Below, piece by piece: positions 18,066 to 26,375 of a stretch of 64,000 nt of DNA. Under the pieces are notes generated by a model. It did no database searches. It saw nothing but the letters and a program-made list of their open reading frames with translations, and was not told where the DNA came from. Each line of letters starts with the position of its first letter. The first letter of the stretch is position 1. This DNA comes from Paenibacillus cellulosilyticus (lineage in GTDB: Bacteria; Bacillota; Bacilli; Paenibacillales; Paenibacillaceae): assembly GCF_003182255.1 (NCBI RefSeq), contig NZ_QGTQ01000003.1:339306-403305 (forward strand), read 5' to 3'. The translations under genes and the position numbers were made by a program.

Positions 18066-19331
18066 TTGAAGAAATATTCATTGAGCAATGGTTTGCGAGT
18101 CATTGTTGAGCCGATCCCAACGTGCAGATCGGTTTCTTTCGGCATTTGGGTCAAGACAGGCTCGCGACATGAGAATACACAAGATAATGGTATTTCCCAT
18201 TTTATTGAGCACATGCTGTTTAAAGGAACTGAACGGTTTACAGCAAAAGATATTGCCGATGTGTTTGATGGCATTGGCGGCAACGTCAATGCGTTCACAT
18301 CAAAGGAATATACGTGCTATTTTGCCAAAGTGCTGGATCAGCATTTGCCAATCGCGGTTGATGCACTAGCGGATATGTTCTTCAAGTCCCAATTGGATGA
18401 AGAAGAGCTTGCCAAAGAGAAGAACGTCATCCTCGAAGAAATTGCGATGTACGAAGACACGCCAGACGATAAGGTACATGATGATGCGTCCCGTGCAGCT
18501 TATGGCGATCACCCGCTAGCTTATTCAATCCTCGGCCTTCAGGATCGGCTTCAAGCGATGACGAGCAGCGATCTTCGCAGCTATATGCAGCGTCAATATC
18601 GTCTTGACAATGTCGTTATTAGCGTAGCCGGCAATGTAGAAGAACAGAGCTTGATTGAGCTGCTGGAGAAGCATTTTGGCGGGTTCACGAATTCAGGCGT
18701 GGCGGAGACGCTCGATACGCCAGTGTTCAACGGCAATTATTTGTTCCATAAGAAGCAGACGGAGCAAAATCATATTTGCATCTCGTTCCCGGGCTGCTCA
18801 ATTGCAGACCCGAACCTGTATGCGATGGTGCTGCTCAATAATGCGCTTGGCGGCGGCATGAGCTCCCGGCTGTTCCAAGAGATCCGTGAGAAACGCGGCC
18901 TTGCATACTCGGTGTACTCGTACCATACTTCGTTCGCCGATACGGGGTTGTTCACAATCTATGCAGGTACTGCGCCGAAGCAGACGGCCGACGTCTTGAA
19001 CATTACGATGGATATACTTGGCGAGCTTGCGGCTAAAGGTCTGACGGATGCAGAGCTTCATCGTGGCAAAGAGCAGCTTAAGGGCAGCCTCATTCTCAGT
19101 CTGGAGAGCACGAGCAGCCGGATGAACCGTAACGGCAAAAACGAGCTGATGCTCGGAAGACACTATACGCTTGATCAAATGCTGGAGCGTATCGATGAAG
19201 TAACCATGTCCGATATTGCGGACATGACGAAGAAATTGCTCAGCGTTCCATTTGCGACAGCTGTCGTAGGAACGAATGATAAGGCAGCGGCGAAGCTCAG
19301 GAGGGATCAGTTTGTTTCAGGTTCTGTTTAA
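18066..19331 (+). CDS. mlpA: M16 family zinc peptidase MlpA (YmxG)
   Basis: This is a mitochondrial-processing-peptidase-like metallopeptidase; the Bacillus homologue is linked to control of extracellular protease production. The 421-residue protein has the inverted zinc motif HFIEH (H45, E48, H49) with the downstream acidic ligand region NVILEEIAMYEDTPDD, and the C-terminal M16 domain with GGGMSSRLFQEIREKRGLAYSV. Start is TTG 18066, eight bases after AAGGAGG. The gene lies between ylxY and dut and overlaps dut by 20 nt. The ymxH gene that follows mlpA in B. subtilis is not present. Confidence 0.93.
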   Translation: MKKYSLSNGLRVIVEPIPTCRSVSFGIWVKTGSRHENTQDNGISHFIEHMLFKGTERFTAKDIADVFDGIGGNVNAFTSKEYTCYFAKVLDQHLPIAVDALADMFFKSQLDEEELAKEKNVILEEIAMYEDTPDDKVHDDASRAAYGDHPLAYSILGLQDRLQAMTSSDLRSYMQRQYRLDNVVISVAGNVEEQSLIELLEKHFGGFTNSGVAETLDTPVFNGNYLFHKKQTEQNHICISFPGCSIADPNLYAMVLLNNALGGGMSSRLFQEIREKRGLAYSVYSYHTSFADTGLFTIYAGTAPKQTADVLNITMDILGELAAKGLTDAELHRGKEQLKGSLILSLESTSSRMNRNGKNELMLGRHYTLDQMLERIDEVTMSDIADMTKKLLSVPFATAVVGTNDKAAAKLRRDQFVSGSV

Positions 19332-19755
19332 ACGCCTCCCAGGCAATGAGGACGTCAAGCTCCCGGAGCGGATGTCCGCAGCGGCAGCTGGCTTCGATCT
19401 GCATGCAGCAGTGGCGGAGCCAACTACGATTGCCCCAGGCGAACGCAAACTTATTCCGACTGGCTTCGCGATGGCGATGCCGGAACAGCTCGAAGCGCAA
19501 ATCCGCCCTCGCAGCGGTTTAGCGTTCAAGCATGGCATCACATGCCTCAACTCGCCAGGCACGATCGACGCTGATTACCGCGGCGAAGTGAAAGTGCTGC
19601 TGATCAACTTAGGTCAAGAGCCATTCGTGATCACACGCGGCGAACGTATCGCTCAGATGGTATTCCAGACCGTCCCGGCGATCACCATCGCCGAAACCGA
19701 CGAACTCCCTGACACCGTCCGCGGCGCAGGCGGCTTCGGCCATACAGGCGTATAA
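19312..19755 (+). CDS. dut: Deoxyuridine 5'-triphosphate nucleotidohydrolase (dUTPase)
   Basis: The enzyme hydrolyses dUTP to dUMP and pyrophosphate, keeping uracil out of DNA and supplying dTMP synthesis. All five motifs of the trimeric family are visible in order: AGFDLHA, RPRSGLAFKHG, GTIDADYRGEV, RIAQMVFQ and RGAGGFGHTG. I start at TTG 19312, six bases after AGGAGGG, giving 147 residues; reading from 19276 would add 12 residues inside mlpA. The overlap with mlpA indicates cotranscription. A terminator follows directly. Confidence 0.95.
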   Translation: MFQVLFKRLPGNEDVKLPERMSAAAAGFDLHAAVAEPTTIAPGERKLIPTGFAMAMPEQLEAQIRPRSGLAFKHGITCLNSPGTIDADYRGEVKVLLINLGQEPFVITRGERIAQMVFQTVPAITIAETDELPDTVRGAGGFGHTGV

Positions 19756-19769
19756 AAGTAATCACCCGT

Positions 19770-19809
19770 AAGACCTCATCTCCACTTCAGTGGAAGCTGA
19801 GGTCTTTTT
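19770..19809 (+). terminator. Terminator after dut
   Basis: AGACCTCA...TGAGGTCT with an inner TCCACT/AGTGGA stem is followed by TTTTT. It ends the mlpA-dut transcript. Confidence 0.85.
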
Positions 19810-19841
19810 CGTTCCAACCAACGTATGTCCCACTCGTCGTG

Positions 19842-20050
19842 CCTCCAAAGACTATAACGGTTGCCATAGTGGCTATTTCCAAGTAATCTAACCCATTCGA
19901 AAGCTAACGGTTGCTACAATCGTTATCGATCAACCAACCCTGCATTTCTCCCCGAAAATGCGCCAGTAAGCACAATAGCAACCGTTACATCGCTAAATCC
20001 TCCGTTTCACCCCCATTAAGCTCTCTCGCAACCGTTTACAGTGGCTCCGT
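19842..20050. repeat. Four-copy dyad-symmetric motif between dut and dpaA
   Basis: A core TAACGGTTGC occurs at 19855-19864 and 19905-19914 on the plus strand, and as GCAACCGTTA/T at 19978-19987 and 20028-20037. Both same-strand pairs are spaced exactly 50 bp and the two pairs face each other. Flanks are also related (for example CATAGTGG, TATTGTGC). A small GCATTT/AAATGC hairpin (19942-19961) lies near the centre. No coding frame of note occurs from 19810 to 20240. Confidence 0.8.
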
Positions 20051-20174
20051 CTTACTCCACAATTGTTTCAGCACCAAATCCCCTTGAAGGGAATGGGTAT
20101 CAAAGCGTTATCGCTGAAACGCAAGAGGGCTCACACGAATAAATTGGGGTCAAAGGGACCTCCCTTAATCATTC

Positions 20175-20201
20175 ACCCCCTTATAGGCTATCGCATATGA
20201 T
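20175..20201 (+). promoter_or_regulatory. Candidate SigK promoter of dpaA-dpaB
   Basis: CATATGAT (20194-20201) fits the mother-cell sigma -10 pattern CATANNNT, and an AC (20175-20176) lies 17 bp upstream as in SigK -35 elements. The homologous spoVF operon of B. subtilis is SigK-dependent. The site precedes the dpaA ribosome site by about 25 bp. Confidence 0.55.
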
Positions 20202-20240
20202 GCTCTATATCTTATGAGCGCAGAAAGGAGTGAAGCCTTC

Positions 20241-21140
20241 ATGCTCACCGGCGTTCATGTCCTGCTGATCGGCGGCGATGCCCGTCAGCTCGAAGTGATT
20301 CGCAAGCTGACGGAGCTGGACGCTACTGTCACAGTTGTCGGGTTCGAGGGGCTGCATACGTCACTAGATGGCGCTATACACGCTGAATTGCGCGACGAAC
20401 TGTTCGACGTTGCGGACGTGCTTCTGCTTCCCGCTGTCGGAACAGATGATTCCGGCCTTGTGACTGCCGTATTCAGTGATCGGGAGCTGAAGCTGACATC
20501 AGCGCAAATCGGACGTTTGCCGAAGCATGCGGTCGTATATGCAGGGATGGCTAAGCCTTACCTCGTGAACCTATGCGCAGAACACAGCATTGGACTCGTC
20601 GAGCTGTTTGAACGGGATGATGTGGCAATATATAACTCGATTCCGACTGCTGAGGGTGCCATTATGATGGCGATTCAGAATACGGATATTACGATTCATG
20701 GCTCCAACTGCATGGTGCTCGGAATCGGTAGAACAGGGCTGACACTCGCAAGAACTTTGCAAGGTTTGGGCGCTAAAGTTAAGGTGGGCGTTCGGCGTGA
20801 AGAGCACTTCGCACGCGCATGGGAGATGGGTTTTCTCCCGTTTTATACGGATCGTTTGATGCACGAAGTTGGTAACATTGACTTGCTTTTTAATACAATT
20901 CCGACTATGATAGTCACAGCGCAAATTATTGCGAATTTGCCCTCCAGGGCGGTCATTATCGACCTTGCATCCAAGCCTGGCGGTACCGATTTTCGGTTCG
21001 CTGAGAAGCGTGGAATGAAGGCGATGCTGGCTCCCGGTCTCCCGGGTATCGTCGCGCCGAAGACGGCTGGACGAATCATAGCGGATTGCTTATGCCAATT
21101 AATTTTGGACAATGCGAAGCTGTGGGGGGAGAGACCATGA
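20241..21140 (+). CDS. dpaA: Dipicolinate synthase subunit A
   Basis: DpaA (SpoVFA) and DpaB make dipicolinic acid from a lysine-pathway intermediate in the mother cell; the product fills the spore core. The 299-residue protein opens MLTGVHVLLIGGDARQLEVI and has a Rossmann segment VLGIGRTGLTLARTLQGLGA, with the family block LFERDDVAIYNSIPTAEGAIMMAI before it and APGLPGIVAPKTAGRI near the end. ATG 20241 follows AAAGGAG; an upstream in-frame ATG at 20214 lacks a ribosome site. It overlaps dpaB by 4 nt. Confidence 0.95.
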   Translation: MLTGVHVLLIGGDARQLEVIRKLTELDATVTVVGFEGLHTSLDGAIHAELRDELFDVADVLLLPAVGTDDSGLVTAVFSDRELKLTSAQIGRLPKHAVVYAGMAKPYLVNLCAEHSIGLVELFERDDVAIYNSIPTAEGAIMMAIQNTDITIHGSNCMVLGIGRTGLTLARTLQGLGAKVKVGVRREEHFARAWEMGFLPFYTDRLMHEVGNIDLLFNTIPTMIVTAQIIANLPSRAVIIDLASKPGGTDFRFAEKRGMKAMLAPGLPGIVAPKTAGRIIADCLCQLILDNAKLWGERP

Positions 21141-21730
21141 ACTGGTCGGGGATAACGGTCGGTTACGCTTTGACAGGATCACACTGCACGTTTGCTGAGG
21201 TGATGCCGCATATTCAACGGTTCGTTGATCTGGGAGCGAATGTTGTTCCAATCGCATCTCATACATTAATGACGACAGATACGCGGTTTGGCACTTCGGA
21301 ACATTGGCAGTCTGAGCTGAAACGGATTACGGGGAACGATATTATCTCGACGATTGTTCAAGCTGAGCCGCTCGGACCGTCGAAGCTGATTGATGTGCTG
21401 CTAATAGCGCCTCTCACGGGCAATTCGACGAGCCGTTTGGCGAATGCATTGACCGATAGCGCACCATTGATGGCAGCGAAAGCGCAGATGCGCAACGGAC
21501 GTCCCGTCGTGCTTGCTATTTCTACGAATGACGGTCTCGGATTGAATGCAGCCAATATTGCAAAGCTTCTCGTCGCGAAGAACATCTATTTCGTCCCGTT
21601 TGGCCAAGACAATCCGGAGCAGAAACCAAATTCCTTGGTTGCCCGTATGGATCTTGTAGTCGAAGCGTGTGAAGCTGCTCTTCAAGGAAAACAGCTTCAA
21701 CCGATGCTAGTCGAGCGTTTTCTGTACTAG
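21137..21730 (+). CDS. dpaB: Dipicolinate synthase subunit B
   Basis: DpaB (SpoVFB) is the flavoprotein-fold partner of DpaA in dipicolinate synthesis. The 197-residue product begins MNWSGITVGYALTGSHCTF and has the typical PLTGNSTSRLANALTDSAPLMAAKAQ segment of the flavoprotein family. ATG 21137 overlaps the dpaA stop and follows GGGGGAGAG. In B. subtilis the next gene is asd; here it is absent and a 260-bp spacer leads to dapG. Confidence 0.94.
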   Translation: MNWSGITVGYALTGSHCTFAEVMPHIQRFVDLGANVVPIASHTLMTTDTRFGTSEHWQSELKRITGNDIISTIVQAEPLGPSKLIDVLLIAPLTGNSTSRLANALTDSAPLMAAKAQMRNGRPVVLAISTNDGLGLNAANIAKLLVAKNIYFVPFGQDNPEQKPNSLVARMDLVVEACEAALQGKQLQPMLVERFLY

Positions 21731-21802
21731 ATGGAATTGTAATGCGTTATACATCTTTGAAATGCTTCGATAGAGCTTTTCTCATAGATACACGCCTGAA
21801 GT

Positions 21803-21837
21803 AGGGGAGACGAATGGTTAACAGCCATTGTCCCCTC
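21803..21837 (+). other. Inverted repeat in the dpaB-dapG spacer
   Basis: AGGGGA and AATGG pair with CCATT and TCCCCT with small bulges, around TTAACAG. No T-run follows. The 260-bp spacer shows no recognisable lysine riboswitch and no good SigA promoter, so the hairpin's role (processing, attenuation or none) is unknown. Confidence 0.45.
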
Positions 21838-21990
21838 CACGCGTTCGGGCAGTTGTCTTCCGTGCGTTCACACTGGCGCTGTTTGGAACGCTGTTCACCA
21901 TACAATTATCTGTTTTACGCCATCATACCCATTCGAATAGCTGCTCCCGGCGTCTATAGTCTTCATTGACCAATTTGGAGGACTGACATC

Positions 21991-23202
21991 ATGCGAATAC
22001 TTGTTCAAAAGTTCGGGGGCACCTCGCTTGCTACAGAGCAAGCGAGGGAATTTGTCATTCGTCATATCGCAAGGGAACGGGATCGTGGCTATGCACTTGT
22101 CGTTGTCGTGTCCGCGATGGGGCGCGAGGGTGATCCGTACGCAACGGATACGCTCCTTAAGATGATTGCTAGTAATGGCGATTCTCTGCCTGCAAGAGAG
22201 AAGGACCTGCTGCTTGGCTGTGGCGAGATTATCTCGACTGCTGTCCTGGTCAGCAAGCTTCGATCTGAAGGTATTAATGCTTCTGGTCTAACAGGCGGAG
22301 CAGCTGGCGTAATTACAGATTCGACTTTTGGCTCAGCACGTATTGTTGAAGTACGTACTGAAGCCTTAATTGAAACACTGCAGCGCGGAGATGTTGCAGT
22401 CGTGGCAGGATTTCAAGGTCGGACGGAGAATAGTGAACTAACGACACTCGGAAGAGGCGGCAGCGATACATCTGCAACGGCACTTGGCGCTGCGCTTCGT
22501 GCTGAACGAGTTGACATCTATACCGACGTTAACGGTATCTTGACAGCCGATCCACGCATTGTGTCCGAAGCGAAGCCGCTTACGGTTGTCGGGTATGCAG
22601 AGATTTGCAATATGGCAAGACAAGGAGCAAAGGTCATTCATCCGCGAGCAGTAGAGATTGCACAGCAGGCGCGAATTCCGCTGCGTGTTCGGTCGACATT
22701 CTCCGAGGATGAAGGTACGCTTGTTACGGATGATCGGACATTCGCCGGCACATCTGTTCGTGATAAGCATGTAACGGGAATTGCACACGTTGCTGGGGTT
22801 ACCCAAATATCGGTCTATGCCCGTGAGGGACAGGTCGATGTGCAGCTGCAAGTTTTTCAATCGATGGCTCGTCATGGAATCAGCGTTGATTTTATTAACG
22901 TTACACCAGGAGGAGCTGTCTATACCGTATTCGACCGCGATGCGGAGAAAGCAGTTCAAGTGCTGGAGAAGCTCGGCTATATACCCAATGCGGTCAGCGG
23001 TTGTGCCAAAGTTTCGGTTATCGGCGGCGGCATGAACGGTGTTCCTGGCATTATGGCAAGGATCGTCGAAGCACTAAGTGAGGCGAGTATCCCTATTCTT
23101 CAATCGGCGGACTCCAATACGACGATTTGGGTTCTCGTAAGGCAGGAGAACATGGCAGACGCGCTGCGCGCACTGCACACGAAGTTCGAACTGCATTTAT
23201 AG
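21991..23202 (+). CDS. dapG: Aspartate kinase, DapG type
   Basis: Aspartokinase makes beta-aspartyl phosphate, the first step towards lysine, diaminopimelate and dipicolinate. The 403-residue protein has the kinase motif VQKFGGTS at the N-terminus, TTLGRGGSDTSA, YTDVNGILTADPRIV, and two C-terminal ACT domains (ITGIAHVAGVTQISVY and AKVSVIGGGMNGVPGIM). It resembles the diaminopimelate-sensitive isozyme DapG, as its position beside dpaAB and dapA also suggests. ATG 21991 follows TTGGAGGA. Confidence 0.94.
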   Translation: MRILVQKFGGTSLATEQAREFVIRHIARERDRGYALVVVVSAMGREGDPYATDTLLKMIASNGDSLPAREKDLLLGCGEIISTAVLVSKLRSEGINASGLTGGAAGVITDSTFGSARIVEVRTEALIETLQRGDVAVVAGFQGRTENSELTTLGRGGSDTSATALGAALRAERVDIYTDVNGILTADPRIVSEAKPLTVVGYAEICNMARQGAKVIHPRAVEIAQQARIPLRVRSTFSEDEGTLVTDDRTFAGTSVRDKHVTGIAHVAGVTQISVYAREGQVDVQLQVFQSMARHGISVDFINVTPGGAVYTVFDRDAEKAVQVLEKLGYIPNAVSGCAKVSVIGGGMNGVPGIMARIVEALSEASIPILQSADSNTTIWVLVRQENMADALRALHTKFELHL

Positions 23203-23292
23203 CGACAATGGCGGTGCAAGCGGTGAAAATGCCGCTTGTCCCGATCTATACAATAAGATGTCTACGGTTTCAACTAGGCAGGAGGAATCGTC

Positions 23293-24153
23293 ATGGATTT
23301 TGGCAGATTAATGACAGCAATGGCAACACCATTTGATGCAGAGGGCTCAATTGATTGGGAAGCAACAGGTAGATTAATTGATTATTTAATCGAAGAACAG
23401 TTATCCGACACATTGGTCATCGCCGGCACGACTGGCGAAGCACCTACGCTGAACGAAGCGGAGAAAGAACAATTGTTCCGTTTCTCAGTTCAACGTGCTG
23501 GCGGCCGCGCGAAAATCATCGCGGGTACAGGAAGCAACGACACAGCGCATACGATTCATATGACAGCTATGGCTGAGGCTTGTGGCGTCGATGGCATTTT
23601 ACTTGTTACTCCTTATTACAACAAGCCAAATCAAGAGGGACTATACCAGCATTTCAAAGCAATTGCTGAGTCGACGAAGCTTCCGATCATGCTTTACAAT
23701 GTTCCGTCCCGTACGGGTATCAACATGACGACAGCGACGACGTTGCGTTTGGCTGAATTGCCTAACGTTGTTGCAACCAAAGATTGTGCACCACTTGATC
23801 AGTTGGCTGAAATTGCAGAGAATGCTCCTTCTCATTTCCGTGTCTACAGCGGTGATGACAGCGCGGCGTTGCCTGCATTAGCAGTTGGAGCCTATGGTAT
23901 TGTTAGCGTTGCCAGTCACGTAATTGGCGCTGATATGAAAGCAATGATCAATGCTTATTTGGAAGGCGATGTTCGCAAGGCATCTAAGCTTCATGCCAAG
24001 AGCTTGCCGATCTTCAAAGGTCTGTTCATTTACCCGAGCCCAGCTCCGGTCAAATATGCATTGGCGCTGAAAGGCCTATCGGTCGGCGGCGTCCGCCTGC
24101 CGCTTGTCACAATGACAGATGCAGAGGGCGAATACTTGCGCCAACTTGTTTAA
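23293..24153 (+). CDS. dapA: 4-hydroxy-tetrahydrodipicolinate synthase
   Basis: DapA condenses pyruvate with aspartate semialdehyde to the cyclic precursor of diaminopimelate, lysine and dipicolinate. The 286-residue TIM-barrel protein shows AGTTGEAPTL, YNVPSRTG with Y135, and the Schiff-base lysine K163 in VVATKDCAP. ATG 23293 follows CAGGAGGAA. It lies 90 bp after dapG; that spacer contains a CAAGCGG/CCGCTTG hairpin without a T-run. The usual Bacillus order dapG-dapA-rnjB is kept. Confidence 0.95.
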   Translation: MDFGRLMTAMATPFDAEGSIDWEATGRLIDYLIEEQLSDTLVIAGTTGEAPTLNEAEKEQLFRFSVQRAGGRAKIIAGTGSNDTAHTIHMTAMAEACGVDGILLVTPYYNKPNQEGLYQHFKAIAESTKLPIMLYNVPSRTGINMTTATTLRLAELPNVVATKDCAPLDQLAEIAENAPSHFRVYSGDDSAALPALAVGAYGIVSVASHVIGADMKAMINAYLEGDVRKASKLHAKSLPIFKGLFIYPSPAPVKYALALKGLSVGGVRLPLVTMTDAEGEYLRQLV

Positions 24154-24189
24154 TCGGCAGCCATTTAGCCGATCTGAAGCGGGAATGTA

Positions 24190-24239
24190 ACCGGTGCATC
24201 GGCCGCAAGCACAGCTTGTTGGCGAAGCATCGGTTTTTT
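24190..24239 (+). terminator. Terminator after dapA
   Basis: ACCGGTGC (24190-24197) pairs with GCATCGGT (24227-24234) and runs into TTTTTT, with an inner CAAGC/GCTTG stem. Confidence 0.75.
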
Positions 24240-24261
24240 ATTTAGAATTTATAATTTTTCG

Positions 24262-24364
24262 AGATTGTAGGAAAGAATAAATTCTTACTAGCGATAAAAC
24301 CTACTACATAAGTGCAGTCGCACATCCAGCCTCGATAAATGAGGCGACAGCCGGTTCACCTTGT
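24262..24364 (-). repeat. Two-hairpin intergenic element, divergent copy c
   Basis: Read on the minus strand it starts CAAGGTGAACCGGCTGTCGCC, matching the 5' end of the other copies. It then has a hairpin and a second stem GTAGG/CCTAC enclosing AAGAAT/ATTCTT, in the place of the CCAAG/CTTGG stem elsewhere. Sequence identity beyond the first 20 bases is weak, so assignment rests on the start and the architecture. Its end overlaps the -35 box of the next gene. Confidence 0.5.
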
Positions 24365-24390
24365 ATTCCATCTTTTGTATCATGTATAAT
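24361..24390 (+). promoter_or_regulatory. SigA promoter of rnjB
   Basis: TTGTAT (24361-24366) and TATAAT (24385-24390) are 18 bp apart. The leader of about 145 nt to the TTG start has no convincing small gene; an open frame from ATG 24421 lacks a ribosome site. Confidence 0.7.
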
Positions 24391-24542
24391 GAGGTACAAG
24401 TGACTCGGTGCGGCAATTTTATGAAGAAGGAACCGGTTAACGTAGAGCGGTGTTTCAAAGATACGACCCTTACAAATATAAATAATGCTTACGAAGCTGA
24501 TGACGACGCTTACGCAAAGCTTTATAGGAGGTATAGATTCAG

Positions 24543-26222
24543 TTGTCCAAGAAGAATAATCAAGATAAACTGCTCATTTTCGCCCTAGGTGGCGTAGGTG
24601 AGATCGGTAAGAACATGTATGCCATTCAGTATGGCAGCGACATTGTCATTGTTGATGCGGGTTTGAAATTCCCTGAAGAAGATATGCTCGGTATCGACAT
24701 CGTAATTCCAGATATTTCGTATTTGCTTGAGAATCGCGACAAAGTTCGCGGTATTCTCGTTACACACGGTCACGAAGACCACATCGGTGGCTTGCCGTTT
24801 GTACTGAAAAGTCTGAACGTTCCTGTATTTGGCACGAAGCTGACACTTGGTCTGATCGAAGGCAAGCTGAAGGAAGCTGGATTGCTCGGTGAGACGAAGC
24901 GTATTCTCATCAATGCGGATTCCGAAGTGCAACTCGGTTCGATCACAGCTACGTTCTTCAAAACAAACCACAGTATTCCAGATTCGCTTGGCGTATGCTT
25001 GGACACGCCCGAAGGCCGCGTTGTACATACAGGCGACTTTAAGTTCGATCACACGCCTGTTAACGGCGAGTTCGCAGATCTTCAGCGTATTGCTGAGATC
25101 GGCAGCAAAGGTGTACTTGCGCTGCTGTCTGACAGCACGAACGCAGAACGCCCAGGTTTTACGCCTTCCGAGAGCGTTGTTGGTCATAATCTAGAAGAGA
25201 TTTTCCGTAAAGCAACGCAGCGTGTTGTTGTTGCAACGTTCGCATCGAACGTTCACCGTATTCAACAGGTTGTAAATGCAGCAGCGGCTACTCGCCGTAA
25301 AATCGCAGTTGTTGGTCGTTCGATGGTTAACGTTGTATCGATCGCTGGTGAACTCGGCTACCTGAACATTCCGGAAGGCATGATCATCGAGCCAGAAGAA
25401 GTGAACAAAATGGCAGCAGACCGCGTCGTCATTTTGTGCACAGGCAGCCAAGGCGAGCCGATGTCCGCATTAACGCGTATGGCACGCTCGACGCACCGCA
25501 AAATTGACATTTTGCCAGGCGATACGGTTATTATTGCAGCAACACCAATTCCGGGTAACGAACGTCACGTAGGGCGTACAGTTGATGAACTGTTCCGTCT
25601 TGGCGCTAACGTTATTTACGGACCAGGATCGGTATCCGGCGTTCACGTTTCCGGTCACGGCAGCCAAGAAGAGCTGAAACTGATGCTCAACTTGATCCGT
25701 CCGAAATTCTTTATTCCAATCCACGGTGAATATCGTATGCTCCGCCTGCATGCTCAACTTGGTGAAGCAGTAGGTATCGAGCGTGAGAATATCTTCATCA
25801 TCGATAACGGTGATACGGTCGAGTTCCAGAATGGTGCAGCTCGTAAAGGCTCGAAAGTACAAGCTGGTAACGTACTGATTGACGGTCTTGGCGTTGGTGA
25901 TGTAGGTAACATCGTACTTCGTGACCGCAAGCTTCTGTCGCAAGACGGTATTCTCGTTGTCGTTGTTACACTGAGCAAGCAGGATGGAACAATCCTGTCC
26001 GGTCCGGACATCATTTCGCGTGGTTTCGTCTACGTACGTGAATCCGAAGGTCTGCTGGACGAAGCAAACCGCATCGTCACTTCGACGCTGAACAAGCTGA
26101 TGAACGACAATGTGAACGAGTGGGCATCGCTGAAGACGAATGTGAAGGACGCGCTTGGCCGCTTCCTGTATGAGCAAACGCGCCGTCGTCCAATGATCCT
26201 GCCGATCATTATGGAAGTATAA
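24543..26222 (+). CDS. rnjB: Ribonuclease J (RnjB position)
   Basis: RNase J enzymes are beta-CASP metallo-beta-lactamase nucleases with endonuclease and 5'-3' exonuclease activity. The 559-residue protein has the metal motif THGHEDHIGG, VHTGDFKFDHTP, the beta-CASP block (ATFASNVHRIQQV, CTGSQGEPMSAL) and IPIHGEYRMLRLHAQL. Start is TTG 24543 after AGGAGGTA. I call it RnjB rather than RnjA from its position after dapA, the ymfA locus in B. subtilis; sequence alone would not settle the paralogue. It has its own promoter and terminator. Confidence 0.9.
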   Translation: MSKKNNQDKLLIFALGGVGEIGKNMYAIQYGSDIVIVDAGLKFPEEDMLGIDIVIPDISYLLENRDKVRGILVTHGHEDHIGGLPFVLKSLNVPVFGTKLTLGLIEGKLKEAGLLGETKRILINADSEVQLGSITATFFKTNHSIPDSLGVCLDTPEGRVVHTGDFKFDHTPVNGEFADLQRIAEIGSKGVLALLSDSTNAERPGFTPSESVVGHNLEEIFRKATQRVVVATFASNVHRIQQVVNAAAATRRKIAVVGRSMVNVVSIAGELGYLNIPEGMIIEPEEVNKMAADRVVILCTGSQGEPMSALTRMARSTHRKIDILPGDTVIIAATPIPGNERHVGRTVDELFRLGANVIYGPGSVSGVHVSGHGSQEELKLMLNLIRPKFFIPIHGEYRMLRLHAQLGEAVGIERENIFIIDNGDTVEFQNGAARKGSKVQAGNVLIDGLGVGDVGNIVLRDRKLLSQDGILVVVVTLSKQDGTILSGPDIISRGFVYVRESEGLLDEANRIVTSTLNKLMNDNVNEWASLKTNVKDALGRFLYEQTRRRPMILPIIMEV

Positions 26223-26240
26223 TAAATCAGTAAAGATAGA

Positions 26241-26285
26241 GGATGCAGCAAAGCGCTGAATAAGCGTGATGCTGCATCCTTTTTT
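26241..26285 (+). terminator. Terminator after rnjB
   Basis: GGATGCAGCA pairs with TGCTGCATCC, followed by TTTTTT. Confidence 0.9.
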
Positions 26286-26375
26286 CGTTCCAATATCGCA
26301 ATCGACTGCATAATCATCCACTCCAATACCATACTATGACGAGCTACATTCCGTCTGATAAAGGAGCATACCGTG

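Noticed and set aside
21731-21990. Lysine riboswitch before dapG
   Set aside because: The conserved L-box segments and multi-helix layout are not recognisable; only one bulged hairpin is seen.
24421-24590. Possible small gene (MKKEPVNVERCF...) in the rnjB leader
   Set aside because: No ribosome site precedes ATG 24421, it overlaps the start of rnjB, and it does not resemble the RNA polymerase epsilon subunit that precedes rnjA in Bacilli.
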